Source: Candidatus Dechloromonas phosphorivorans
Lineage (GTDB): Bacteria > Pseudomonadota > Gammaproteobacteria > Burkholderiales > Rhodocyclaceae
Reading direction: 5' to 3'
Assembly: GCA_016709495.1 (NCBI GenBank)
Contig: JADJMS010000046.1
Location: forward strand, 318,141-382,140
DNA length: 64,000 nt
Below, piece after piece: positions 18,368 through 29,035 of this stretch. Below the pieces are notes generated by a model. That model saw only the letters and a program-made list of their open reading frames with translations. It had not been told where the DNA came from and did no database searches. Numbering within the stretch: position 1 is the first letter of the stretch; each line of letters begins with the position of its first letter. The position numbers and the translations under genes were made by a program.

Positions 18368-18416
18368 GGTGATTTGTAATCATCAGGTATCAGTTCGATT
18401 CTGGTCGGGGGCACCA
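18368..18416 (+). other. 3' half of a tRNA-like gene (anticodon TGT), probable attachment-site remnant
   Basis: The segment folds as an anticodon arm GGTGA-TTTGTAA-TCATC (anticodon TGT, Thr-like), a T-arm ATCAG-TTCGATT-CTGGT, and a 3' acceptor strand CGGGGGC plus ACCA. No D-arm or 5' acceptor strand is present upstream; the sequence there belongs to the integrase relic region. A tRNA-type terminator follows at once. This is best explained as the 3' end of a tRNA gene cut by an integrating element. Confidence 0.6.
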
Positions 18417-18433
18417 GTAAATATAAGAAATTA

Positions 18434-18460
18434 AGCCACTCCCGAGAGTGGCTTTTTTTG
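18434..18460 (+). terminator. Intrinsic terminator after the tRNA fragment
   Basis: AGCCACTC (18434-18441) pairs with GAGTGGCT (18446-18453) around CCGA, followed by a T-run. It is oriented for plus-strand transcription and faces the end of cphA. Confidence 0.85.
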
Positions 18461-18495
18461 TTTTCATGATTTGCTATGGCTTGAACGGCTCATTT

Positions 18496-21068
18496 TCAAG
18501 TTGCCTCGGCAATCCGTTTGGCAATATGTGCCAATGCCTCTTCGACCTGATCGATCAGAATCAGGCAAAGATCGCCGGGTTGCAGCCGGTTCATGGCGTT
18601 GTCGATGGCGATGAACTCGCCGTCAATGGCATCGATTTGCTTGGTGCGACTGGCATTGGCCAAGCCTTCGCGGAGCAGGCCGATCACTTCACCATCCTCG
18701 CGACCGCGCTGGCAGGCATCCTGATAGAGGATGACATCATCAAAGGCATCACCAAGGATTTCGGTTTGCTGGCGGATGTCTTCATCGCGTCGATCACCGG
18801 CGCCGCTGATAACCACCAAACGACGCGTTGCCGGCATGTTCTCGACGGCACTGACCAGCGCCGAATGGCATCCGGGTTGTGGCCGTAATCGGCAATCAGG
18901 GGTGGCGCCCTTGAAATCGAAAAACATTGAAGCGGCCTGGTGTGCTGTTGGCATCGCTGACAAAATTGGCCATCGCACGCTCCATGACTTCCCACGAATA
19001 ACCAAGCGCCCAGCCAGTTGCAGCGGCTGCCAATGCATTTTCGACCTGAAAACCGATGGTGCCGTTGCGCGTGAGAGGAACGTTGGCCAGCGGGATGCGG
19101 TGTTTTTGCGGCCTTCGCTACAGATGATCGCATCGCGTTCGACATGGACAACACGTTTGCCTTGGGCGCGGTGCGTTGCCAATACCGGGCTCATGCGGTC
19201 GCGGGCAAAGAAAATGATGTTGCCGTGGCAGTGATGGGCCATGGCAGCAACCACTGGGTCGGCTGCGTTGAGCACAGCAGTGCCATTCGGTGCTACGTTT
19301 TCAACAATGACACGTTTGACGACAGCCAGTTCGTCGACGGTAGTGATGAAGTTGAGGCCGAGATGGTCGCCAAGGCCGATGTTGGTGATTACCGCTACGT
19401 CAGCGCATAGTCGAAACCAGGCCTTGTGCGCAGCACACCGCCACGGGCGGTTTCGAAGACAGCAGCGACAACGTCAGATGGAGCAGTACATTGCGCGCGC
19501 TCTTCGGGCCGGAGCAGTCCGGAGTCGGTGCGTTTGCCATCGATATAGACGCCATCGGTGCTGGTCATGCCAACGCGCAGGCCGTTGCTTTCAAAGATGC
19601 GGCAATCAGGCGGCTGGTGGTGGTTTTGCCGTTGGTGCCGGCGATGGCAACGACCGGGATACGGGCGTTGTCGCCATCCGGGAACATCATGCCAACGATC
19701 GCTTCGCCGACGGCGCGGCCCTTGCCGAATGAGGGGTCAAGGTGCATGCGCAGGCCGGGGGCGGCGTTGACTTCGACAATGCCGCCGCCTTGGTCTTCGA
19801 GCGGCTTGAGCATGGTGTCGCAAACGACATCGATGCCGCAGATGTCGAGGCCGACAGTTTGTGCAGCCGCTACGGCGCAGGCAGCGAGTTCCGGATGGAC
19901 GTCATCGGTGACATCGGTTGCCGTCCCGCCGGTAGACAGATTGGCATTGTTGCGCAGAATGACGCGGCTGCCTCGCGGCGGTACGGAGTCGGCATTGAGG
20001 CCTTGCTGCTCCAGGCGGGCGAGGGCGATTTCGTCGAAACGAATTTTGGTCAGTGAAGTGGCGTGACCATCGCTGCGCCGTGGGTCTTTATTGACCAGTT
20101 CGACCAGTTGGCGAACGGTGTGGACGCCGTCACCGGTCACCAGTGGTGGGTCGCGGCGGGCTGCAGCAATCAGCTTGTCGCCAATGACCAGCAGGCGGTA
20201 ATCGTGGCCGGAGCAGGTATTTCTCGACCAGGATGTCATCGCGGAACTCTTCGGCCAGCGTAAAGCTTTCTTTGATCTGCTCTTCACCGGTCAAATTGAC
20301 CGAAATGCCTTTGCCCTGATTGCCATCGCGCGGTTTGACGACAACCGGCAGGCCGATTTCCTGCGCGGCAGCCCAGGCATCATCGGCATCCTTGACCGGG
20401 CGGCCAAGCGGAACGGCAACGCCAGCCGCGTGCAGCAGATTCTTGGTCAGTTCCTTGTCTTGTGCAATCGACTCGGCGATGGCGCTGGTGTAGCAGGTTT
20501 CAGCGGCCTGAATGCGCTTTTGCTTGCTGCCCCAGCCGAACTGGACCAAGCTGCCTTGCGTCAGGCGGCGATAGGGAATGCCACGCGCCATGGCAGCCGA
20601 AACTATGGCGCCGGTTGATGGGCCGAGGCGGATGTCCTCATCGAGATCGCGCAATTCCTTGAGGATTGCGTCGAGGTCGAAGGGCGTGTCGTTGAGGGCG
20701 GCAAGACAAAGTTGCTCGGCGCGCTCGAAGGCCAGACGGCCAACTTCTTCCTCCGTGTATTCGACGACGACTTGGTAAATGCCAGCTTCGACAGCTTGTG
20801 CTGTACGACTGAAAGTCACCGGGCAGCCGGCCTGGGCTTGCAGGCCGAGTGCGGCGAATTCCAGGGCGTGGGCCATCGAAACGGTATCGAGATGGTCAGC
20901 CGGGATCAGGTCGCCCAGTGCAGGGAAACGCTCGCGCAGGCGAGTCTCGAAATTGGGTAGGTCGTTGATGGCACTTTCGGCACCTTCGCAGGTGACGATG
21001 GCTTGGATGGCGGTGTGCCGGCTCCACAAATTGGGGCCACGCAAGGCGCGAATACGGGAAACGTCCAT
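18496..21068 (-). pseudogene. cphA: Cyanophycin synthetase (long form), multiply frameshifted
   Basis: The intact gene would make multi-L-arginyl-poly-L-aspartate from Asp, Arg and ATP. Recognisable parts are the N-terminal domain from MDVSRIRALRGPNLWSRH, an ATP-grasp domain (VVVKPRDGNQGKGISVNL, GHDYRLLVIGDKL), the Mur-ligase ATP loop IAGTNGKTTTSRL, and a C-terminal Mur-like ligase ending near 18496. Frame changes occur near 20225 (extra base in CTGCTCCGG), 19613, 19405, 19105 (A run one short) and between 18950 and 18880. The protein sequence around each break is otherwise well conserved. It lies 15 bp downstream of the short synthetase. Either a recent pseudogene or an indel-ridden stretch of sequence. 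Confidence 0.85.
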
Positions 21069-21083
21069 GACGCTAAATCCTAG

Positions 21084-23329
21084 TTAATTCCGGGAAGCCG
21101 TTTTGCGCGGCTTTTTGGCAACCTGCGTGAGCAGAGTGGAGGGGGCGGGCAGATCCAGGCCATAGGTTTTGATGCCGGTGCTGATTGCATCAAAGGTAAC
21201 GCCAAGTGCCCAGCCGGCAGCGACTGCAGCCAATACATTGGCGATGGTGGCCGGATCTTTCTGCTTGCCGATAACGGGAACGTCGCCAAGGCGGCAGAGC
21301 AGCCAGGCGTCTTCAGTGCCGGTGGTGATGGCAATACGTCCTTCGCGAACAATCACGCCGCGTTTGCCGGCGGCCAGATGGGCGGCCATCGCCGGGCAGG
21401 CTGGGTCGGCTGCAAAGAGGATAACCTCGCCATCGGACAGCTCGGCCATGTCGGCAACGACCGGGTCGCAGGCGTTGAGGATGGTGTAGCCACTCTTCAG
21501 TACGACGTCGACCTGGGTGCGGTAAGTATTGCGATAGGTGGTGAAATATTCGCCACCGCTCGGATGCACATCCCAGCGTGAGAGATTTTCGGCATCAATG
21601 TCGATATTGGTCACGATGCCGACCTGGCAACGGTCGTAGGCCAAACCTTCGCCGAGAATGGTGCGGGCGCCGTTTTCGATCACTGCGGCATCGACACCAC
21701 GGTTGAGCAGCAAGCGGTGGCCACCGGTCCAGGTGGCAGCATCGGTTTTTTGTACATGACGGCGGTTAAGATGGACGCCGTCGCTGCAGGCTAAACCAAC
21801 GCGCTTGCCGGACATGTAAATTAGGTGAGCAACGAGCTTGGCAACCGCTGTTTTGCCATGCGTGCCGGTCACGCCAACGACCGGAATGCGACCGCTTTCG
21901 TCGGGCGCAAAAAGGTTGTCGACAATGGCCTTGCCCACCGGGCGCGGTTTGCCGATGCCTGGTTTGAGGTGCATCAGCAGGCTGGGGCCAGCGTTGACTT
22001 CGACGATGGCGCCGCCTTGTTCAGATAGCGGCTTGAAATGTCTTCGGCAACCAGGTCGATGCCGGCAATATCGAGGCCGATAACGCGGGCGGCCAGCGAA
22101 ACCAGTGCGGCGGTTTCCGGGTGTACGTCATCGGTGACATCGAAGGCATGGTTGGCGTTGCGCTGGATCAGCACTTCGCGATCTTTTGCAGGAACCGAGT
22201 CGGCGGTCAGATTCTGCCGTTCCAGTTCCATGCGGGCGGCTGAGTCGATGCGGATGTTGGAGAGCGGGTGCAATTCGGTCGGGCCACGGCGCGGATCCGA
22301 ATTGACTTGCGAAGCGATCAGTTCGGTGACGGTCGATTTGCCATCGCCAGTGACCATGACCATATCGCCACGGTTGGCGGCGACCAGTTTGCCGCCAATG
22401 ACCAGCATGCGGTGTTCGGTACCGGGAATCGAACGCTCGACCAATACGCCACTACCTTCTTCGACGGCAATTTTGTAGGCTTTCTCGATTTCTTCCTTGG
22501 TCTTGACGTCAATGAAGACGCCACGGCCATGATTGCCATCGACCGGCTTGATACAAACCGGCAGACCGATATCTTCAGCGGCTTCCCAGGCATCTTCGGC
22601 GCTGCTTACTTCGCGGCCTTCCGGAATCGGCACGCCGCAGGATTCGAGCAGGCTCTTGGTCAGGTCCTTGTCGCGCGAAATGGTTTCGGCGATGGCGCTG
22701 GTGCGGTCGGTTTCCGCCGTCCAGATGCGGCGCATGGCGGCGCCGTAGCCAATCTGTACCAGGTTGCCGTCATCGAGCAGGCGGATGGTCGGAATATCGC
22801 GATCATCGGCGGCATCGACGATGCTGGCGGTGGATGGGCCGAGACACTTGGAGTCGACCATGTCGCCGAGGTCTTCAATGGTTGCAGCAACATCAAAAGG
22901 TGTGTCGTTGATCGCTGCCATGATCAGGTCACGGGCGTTGTAGAGCGCGGTGCGGGTGACTTCTTCATGCCAGGCGCGAACGGCAACCTTGTACACACCA
23001 CGTTCCGAGGTTTCGCGAGTTTTGCCGAATCCGCCGGGCAGGCCGGCCAGATTTTGCAACTCAAGCGCGACATGCTCAAGAATGTGACCGGCCCAAGTGC
23101 CTTCCTGAACGCGGCGCATGAAACCGCCGTGTTCCTCATAACTGCAGCGGTGTTCGATCAGCGAGGGCAACCAGGCCGAGAGGCGCTCGTAAAAGCCGGG
23201 AATCTTGTTGGAGGGAAAATCCTCCAGTTCGCCGAGATCAACCCAGGCTTCCAGCACGGGACGGTAAGTCCACATGTTCGGGCCGCGCAGGGTAATGATG
23301 TCGCGAATAATGATGTCTTTTTTCTTCAT
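21084..23329 (-). pseudogene. Cyanophycin synthetase (short form, CphA'), one frameshift
   Basis: It starts MKKKDIIIRDIITLRGPNMW at 23329. The ATP-grasp domain (VCIKPVDGNHGRGVFIDVK, GTEHRMLVIGGKL) is followed by a Mur-type P-loop (VGVTGTHGKTAVAKL) and a shortened C-terminus, for about 748 residues. One base is missing near 22035: the reading ...AEDIS should continue KPLSEQGGAIVEVN. The span of 2246 bases is 3n+2, which fits a single deletion. A TTG at 23359 is an alternative start. Short CphA' beside CphA is usual in betaproteobacteria; the two are thought to cooperate or differ in primer use. It is the third gene of the leftward cyanophycin cluster. Confidence 0.88.
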
Positions 23330-23448
23330 GCTTATTTCGCCCAGCTCCGTCGTTGGCAATGTTATTTGGGGCAGCTAGTAATTATTAACGCTTTCCGTGG
23401 GGCGTGGCTTACCGACGTCAAAAAAATGTCATGTATCGGTACACGCCG

Positions 23449-23919
23449 TTACAGGAAGCGGTCGAGCAGTTTGCGGCTATTGCGGTCCAGCGTGCCGATG
23501 TCACGGATCAAAAACTGGATACCGTGTGTGTCGGCAATCATCAACTGACTCTGTGACAGGCGGCGGATATCTTCCTCGCTTTTGAGGATCAGCATTGCAT
23601 TGCCGCGATTGGTGACGACTTGCCAGGTGCTTGGGCAAGCAAAGCTGGAGACTTCGGTGAGCTGCTGAATTTCCGGTACAAACTCGCGGCTCGCCAATTC
23701 TTCTTCAAGCAGTTGGCCGATAGCTGATGGCAGATCGGCGATGCGATCCACCCAGCCGACTTCGTGGCCTTCTGTATTGACTAGAGCAATGCCCTCATCG
23801 GGCGCCGCAATCGGGAAGGCGCGCACTGGCGTGATCCCTTTGTGTTCCACACCATTTTTGGCGATTAAAACGAGTTGACCGTAACTGTCTCGCTTGAGGC
23901 TGAAATCTGGCGCCATCAT
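23449..23919 (-). CDS. Cyanophycin-associated DUF1854 protein
   Basis: This intact 156-residue soluble protein (MAPDFSLKRDSYGQLVLIAK... to LLDRFL) belongs to the DUF1854 family, which is repeatedly found with cyanophycin synthetases and a dedicated ABC protein. Its biochemical role is unknown. The N-terminus looks beta-rich and the second half (ILKSEEDIRRLSQSQLMIADTHGIQFLIRDIGTLD) is conserved. It overlaps the ABC gene by 4 bp (start at 23919), so the two are coupled. No signal peptide or membrane segment is seen. Confidence 0.8.
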   Translation of the reverse strand: MMAPDFSLKRDSYGQLVLIAKNGVEHKGITPVRAFPIAAPDEGIALVNTEGHEVGWVDRIADLPSAIGQLLEEELASREFVPEIQQLTEVSSFACPSTWQVVTNRGNAMLILKSEEDIRRLSQSQLMIADTHGIQFLIRDIGTLDRNSRKLLDRFL

Positions 23920-26214
23920 TTGCTTAACTCCTTGCTGGGCGACTCTATGCTGCGCGTCATTTCCTGTTCGGTATCGACGTTACGCGCCTGGGCCTGATAG
24001 AGCTTGTAATAATGACCTTCAATGGCCATCAACTGGTCGTGGTTGCCGATTTCGACGAGGCGGCCGCGATCCATGACGACCAGCCGGTCAGCCTTGCGCA
24101 GCGTGGACAGGCGGTGGGCGATGGCGATGGTGGTACGGCCACGGACCAGATTGTCGAGCGCCTTCTGGATTTCCTTCTCGGTTTCGGTGTCGACCGAGGA
24201 CGTCGCTTCATCGAGGATCAGGATCGGTGGGTTGATCAGCAGGGCGCGGGCGATGGAGATACGCTGGCGCTCACCGCCAGACAAACCCTGGCCGCGTTCG
24301 CCAACCAGCGAATCGTAACCGTGCGGCAAGCGCAGGATGAACTCGTGAGCGTGGGCGGCACGGGCGGCAGCGATGATTTCGGCACGCGAAGCATCGGGTT
24401 TGCCATAGGCGATGTTCTCGGCAATGGTGCCGAAGAAGAGGAAGGGTTCCTGCAGCACAAGGCCGATGTTCTGGCGGAATTCAGCGACCGGTACCGAGCG
24501 GACATCGACGCCATCGATGAAAACAGCACCTTCGGTGACATCGTAGAAGCGGCACATCAGGTTAACCAAAGTACTCTTGCCCGAGCCCGAGTGGCCGACC
24601 AGACCGATCATTTCGCCCGGCTCTATCATCAGGTCGACATCGCGGGTCACTGCGCGGGTGCCATAGCGGAAACTGGCCTTGCGCAGTTCAAGACGGCCTT
24701 CACATTTACCCAGATGGACCGGATTGGTTGGTTCCGGCACGCTGGAAACATGGTCGAGTACGTCGAAAATCCGTTTGGCGCCAGCGGCGGCCTTCTGGGT
24801 GACAGAAACGATGCGGCTCATTGAATCGAGGCGCATGTAAAAACGGCTGATGTAGGCGAGGAAAGCAGTCAGCACGCCAACCGTGATGTCATTCTTGGAA
24901 ATCTGCCAGATGCCGAAAGCCCAGACGATGAGCAGGCCGACTTCGGTGAGAAGCGTAACGGTAGGCGAAAACAGCGACCAAGTCTTGTTCAGCTTGTCAT
25001 TCATCGCCAGATTACGGCTGTTCGACTCACGGAAACGCTCGGCTTCGCGCTTTTCCTGGGCAAAGGCCTTGACCACGCGAATGCCGGGAATGGTATCGGC
25101 CAGCACGTTCGTCACTTCAGCCCAGACGCGGTCGATTTTCTCGAAGCCGGTGCGCAGCTTGTCACGCACATGGTGAATCATCCAGGCGATGAAGGGCAGC
25201 GGCACCAGCGTGACGATGGCCAGCCAGTGGTTGATCGAGAACAGGATGCTGGCGGTCATGACGATCATCAGCACGTCGGTGGCGAAATCGAGCAGGTGCA
25301 GCGAAATGAAGATGTTGATGCGGTCGGTTTCCGAGCCGATACGCGCCATCAGGTCACCGGTGCGCTTGCCGCCGAAGTATTCGAGCGACAGACCCAGCAG
25401 GTGTTCGTAGGTGGTGGTGCGCAGGTCGCGGCCGATGCGCTCTGAAACCAGGGCCAGGATGTAGGTGCGAATCCAGCCGAGCAGCCAGGCGACGAGTGCT
25501 GCGCCCAGCAGCCCGCCGAGGTAAAGGGTGACCAGGCTCCAGTCAATAGGCTGGCCGTTCTGGAAGGGAATCAGCACCTTGTCCATCAGTGGCATGGTCA
25601 GGTAGGGGGCAACCAGGGTGGCTGCAGTCGACATCAGAGTGAGGACAAAGCCTGCCAGCAATTGCCATTTGTAGGGCTTGGCAAAACGCCACAGGCGCAG
25701 CAGCGTCCAGGTCGAGGGCGGCGTTGAAATTTCACGCGTGCAAATCGGGCACTCGTCCTGGCCCGGCTCCAGCGGTGCCTTGCACTTGGGGCAAAAAGTC
25801 CTCAAGAGAGCGCTCAATTGGCTGGCCGGTGATCAGGCTCTGCAGATGGAGGTCAAATTCGGCAATCACCCGCAACGCGGCCAGATTGTGACCCAGGGTG
25901 TAGCGCCAGCAGGCCAGGCGGCCTTGCTCGTCAATCAGTTCCAGCGTGCCGACACCGGCGTGGTCGAGGTGATTGAGCTTGAGTCCGGCGCGCAACCGCC
26001 ATTCACTCCATGTCGTTTCACCCGGCGCATGAGCCAGCAGGCGTTGGTCGGTGACGATAACCAGACCGTTGGCGAACTGCAGGCGGGAATCCAGGTCAAT
26101 CTCGAGCCAAGCCTGGATCTTTTCACCGGCGGCCAGTTGTGGCTCGACTTCAGTGGCCCAGCGGCTGGGCAGCGCCGGCTCATTGCTGGCGAGGTTTTGT
26201 GCATTTGGGGTCAT
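23916..26214 (-). pseudogene. Cyanophycin-associated ABC transporter (fused membrane and ATPase domains), one frameshift
   Basis: The full product would be about 765 residues. It comprises an N-terminal soluble domain from MTPNAQNLASNEPAL (26214) with VIVTDQRLLAH, a zinc-ribbon CPKCKAPLEPGQDECPIC, an exporter-type six-helix membrane domain, and an ATPase domain with Walker A GHSGSGKSTLV, signature LSGGERQRISIARAL and Walker B LILDEATSSVD. The two halves are in different frames. They join at about 25796, where TTTTT should be TTTT (DFCPKC); the span of 2299 bases is 3n+1. The membrane and ATPase part from 25817 is itself open. Substrate unknown; genomic association suggests a role in cyanophycin metabolism. 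The transposon inserted just upstream may have replaced its promoter. Confidence 0.85.
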
Positions 26215-26251
26215 CGGGCGAGTATACCGCAAGGGTTGCTTACCTGTAGCG

Positions 26252-26412
26252 GCTCGCATTTGAAATCGGCCGGGCTCGCATTCAACGTGATTTCCGGCTC
26301 AGATTAAGTGCAAATGATGCGGTGCTCGTGCTCACATTATCTGCAAATGAGCTTGCATTCAGCCGCGCCGGCTCGCATTCCATCGCGGAGGACTCACAAT
26401 AACTGCAAATGA
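26252..26412. repeat. Transposon end repeats (TGCAAATGA and GCTCGCATT families)
   Basis: Three direct 22-bp copies of a GCTCACATTATC-TGCAAATGA type sequence lie at 26296-26317, 26329-26350 and 26391-26412. Interleaved are GCTCGCATT copies at 26252, 26274 and 26371, plus a variant GCTTGCATT at 26351. They fill the gap between the AAA ATPase gene and the cyanophycin ABC gene. Multiple transposase sites of this kind are typical of the ends of TnsB/TniA-type transposons. Confidence 0.7.
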
Positions 26413-26418
26413 CGGGCC

Positions 26419-27390
26419 TCAAATGGGCAGGCCGGCATACAGCATTTTTTCGCGAAGCTCAGCAACTCGCGCCGGCTCCAGGCTATTGTTGAACATCGCT
26501 TTGATCTCGGCAGGTTTGGCGTCGAATTGCTCCACCAGGTCTTTGATGCGGTAGCCATGGCGCGTCAGGGTGGGTTCCAGATCGTCAATCTGCCGCGACA
26601 GGACCGATTCAACGACTTCCGCCGATACCGGGCACTCGCCAGCTTGGTAGCCCGCTTCAAGCGCCAGCGTCAAGTGCAATTGGATTTGCAGTGGCGTGCG
26701 CAACTTGGTGGCGAGCAGGTCGATGGCCTCCTCGGTCAGGATTGGTTCGGCCGCTGCTTGGTGCCCGGTGCAGGCATCGAGCAGCCAGTGAATATATTCG
26801 CGCTGGCTCCCGGCGATGCCATCCAGGGAGAATACGTCGGTACGATAGCCAATTTCTTCCATGGTCGGTCGGCGCAGGTCGTTCCGGAGCTTGGGATGGC
26901 CGGCGAGCACCACCGACAAGCGGCCGTCGCCATCCTCAACCAGTTCCATCAGGCGCTTCAGGCCGGTCAGAGTATGACCGTTCAGGTCGTGGGCCTCATC
27001 GACAAAGAGCGCAACCGGCCGCTTGTTTTTGCGGACCAGTTCGCGCAAGTCGCGTTCGCGTTTCTCACCCTGGGTGGGAATGCGCACCTGTTTCTCGGTG
27101 GACAAGTCGTAATAGAGGGCGGCGATGAAGGTGGCCAGCTTGATACTGTGCTTCTCGATGGCCAGCGATTTCGACACGGTAACTTTCTTCTCGTCCTCCA
27201 GCACCTGCTGGAGCCGACGCAGCATCACGGTCTTGCCACTGCCGATGACGCCGCAGATGGCAATCAGGCGGCCTTCGTTGATCGCACCCCGGACATCTTT
27301 CATCAAGTCCTTATGGTGGGCCGTCTCGTAATAGCCCGCCTGGCTGAGCGGCACGGTCAACCCGAAATGCTGCATCACTTCAACTCGCAT
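26419..27390 (-). CDS. AAA+ ATPase of the transposon, TniB/ExeA-like
   Basis: This intact 323-residue protein starts MRVEVMQHFGLTVPLSQ, like ExeA/TniB-type ATPases. It has Walker A GVIGSGKTVML (about residues 46-56), Walker B ALFVDEAHDLN and a sensor region VVLAGHPKLRNDL. In TniAB/MuAB-type elements the ATPase binds target DNA and activates the transposase. The ATG at 27390, behind GGAGACGG and overlapping the transposase stop by 11 bp, is preferred to an upstream start at 27447. Immediately downstream are the end repeats, so it is the last gene of the element. Confidence 0.85.
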   Translation of the reverse strand: MRVEVMQHFGLTVPLSQAGYYETAHHKDLMKDVRGAINEGRLIAICGVIGSGKTVMLRRLQQVLEDEKKVTVSKSLAIEKHSIKLATFIAALYYDLSTEKQVRIPTQGEKRERDLRELVRKNKRPVALFVDEAHDLNGHTLTGLKRLMELVEDGDGRLSVVLAGHPKLRNDLRRPTMEEIGYRTDVFSLDGIAGSQREYIHWLLDACTGHQAAAEPILTEEAIDLLATKLRTPLQIQLHLTLALEAGYQAGECPVSAEVVESVLSRQIDDLEPTLTRHGYRIKDLVEQFDAKPAEIKAMFNNSLEPARVAELREKMLYAGLPI

Positions 27391-29035
27391 GTCCGTCTCC
27401 TGTTTGCTGGTGTTGTCGGAAATAATCTCGAACGCGTGCCAGGACAACCCGGCGCGTCAGCGTTTCGGCCAGCACCTGGTCGATGAAGGCGCGGTCGGCC
27501 GGCGGAAGCTTGGCCAGCGGCCTAGCCAGATCATCCGCAATGGCGAGTTTGGCGGTGATCACGCTGGGGAAATGGTACTCATGGGCTTCTGCATCGAACG
27601 GCTGGCGCGGAATCGCCGCTGTCTCAGCCGGCGGTGTCAGCCGCACTTCGTCACCGCTCAATGCACTGATCGGTAGGCCGAGTTGGTCGGCCAAGGCGCG
27701 GATACGGCCGGCGCGTTCATCAGCTTTGCTGCGTTTGAAAGCCCGATAGCGGTGTAACGGGATCGGGCCGGAGATCGGATAGTAAGGGCCGGTGCGCTCG
27801 CCGTTGTACTCGACGTATAGCTCTTCATCAAACAGGCCCCAGAGCAATACCACGTAGTCGCCGGCCATATCCGGCTCGACTTCGTACTGCGTGCCGTCAA
27901 TGCTGAGCCGGGCATCAATGCCGACTTTGCGCCGCTCGGGCTCGCGGGCGAAACGGCAAAACTGCTCCCAGGTTATGTTTCGCGTACCCCCTCCTCAGGC
28001 AGGTTGGTCAGCCAGTCATCAGGCGGAATGCGCTTCCGAGCGATGCCGCTGGTCGTTATAGCGCAACAGGTAGCGGACCAGCCATTCGTTGGCCTGCTTC
28101 TCGGTTTCCGGCTTGTGGAAGTGGTACAGGGTTTCGTGGGCTTCCTTGACGGTCCGGAAAGGGCGCTCGACTTTCCCTTTCGAGCGTGCCGTCGTGCGCG
28201 TGCCATCCTTGCCGGCCGGGATATGCGTCTCCCACGGGATGGACAGCGCCTGCATGACATTCTGGAAAACCCGGCTCTTGGCGACCGGGCCATTGTCCAG
28301 ATAGATCATCTTCGGCCGCCCCTGAAACGGCGAGCCGGCATCGGGCTTCGGTGCCATGGCGCTGAACAGGAAGCGTAGGGCCGTTTCCGCATCTTCGCCA
28401 TAGATGCAGTGGTATTCGACGTAAGTCATGCCGCTTCGGTCATCGACCACGCTGAATAAGGCCAGCGTCGGCATCCCTTTGGCGGGATCGACCCACACCG
28501 GCTGGTCGATATGCTTCAGGTCGGACGGCGAGATGTCGAACTGCCAGCAATCGTTGCTGTGCTCCGCCTGAAAACGCACGGCGGCCGGTTCCCGTCGCAA
28601 GTGCGACTGATCAAGCTGCCAGAGCGCCAGGTAGCGGTTGACGGTGGGCCGGGTCAGCAGCCCTTTGGGCGCCTTGACCAACCCCTGGGGCGTTTCGACC
28701 CCGTACTCTTCCAACAGCTCAAGGGCACGTCGCGTGGACAGGTGCCGGCCATTCTTGTTGGTGGTGCGCAACTTGAGGGCGGCTACCAGTTCGCAGTAGC
28801 GCTCCAACTCGGGCTGTTCGAGAATTCGCGGCTTGCCATGGTCGGCGCGGTGGGCGGCATGAGGCTTCTGAAACTGAGCCAAAGCGCGATAGACCGAGGT
28901 GCTGGATAGGCCGTACAACTCGGCAATGCCGGCGATTTGCGTGGCTCGTTCAGGACTCTTGGGCGGCAAACGGTCGAGCCGCTGCCGCAATTGCAGCAGC
29001 GAGTCGGCCGGAATCGCTTTACGTCGGCCGTCCAT
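27380..29035 (-). pseudogene. Mu/TniA-type DDE transposase, with two compensating indels
   Basis: It starts MDGRRKAIPADSLLQLRQR at 29035, overlapping the resolvase end. An N-terminal HTH region (IAELYGLSSTSVYRAL) is followed by the rve/DDE core: WQFDISPSDLKHID (first Asp), ALFSVVDDRSGMTYVEYH, IYLDNGP (second Asp), SKGKVERPFRTVKEAHE (Glu). The C-terminal beta-barrel part (RKVGIDARLSIDGTQYEVEPD to the stop at 27380) follows. The frame breaks near 28010 and again near 27985 so that HRSEAHS, DDWLTNLPEEG and NITWEQFCRFA lie in three frames. The total length is a multiple of three. The catalytic core lies before the breaks; as written the protein is truncated at 28019. Confidence 0.82.

Noticed and set aside
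18368..18416. Complete tRNA-Thr gene
   Set aside because: No D-arm or 5' acceptor strand upstream; only the 3' half folds.
14860..18416. tRNA-Ala 3' end and the 18.4-kb fragment as matching attL/attR
   Set aside because: The 3' ends differ at many positions (CTCCTCGTCTCC versus CTGGTCGGGGGC), so they are not a direct repeat from one integration.
26252..26412. Possible CRISPR array
   Set aside because: Copies are irregularly spaced, imperfect and of two families, and they lie at the end of a transposon; no cas genes are present.
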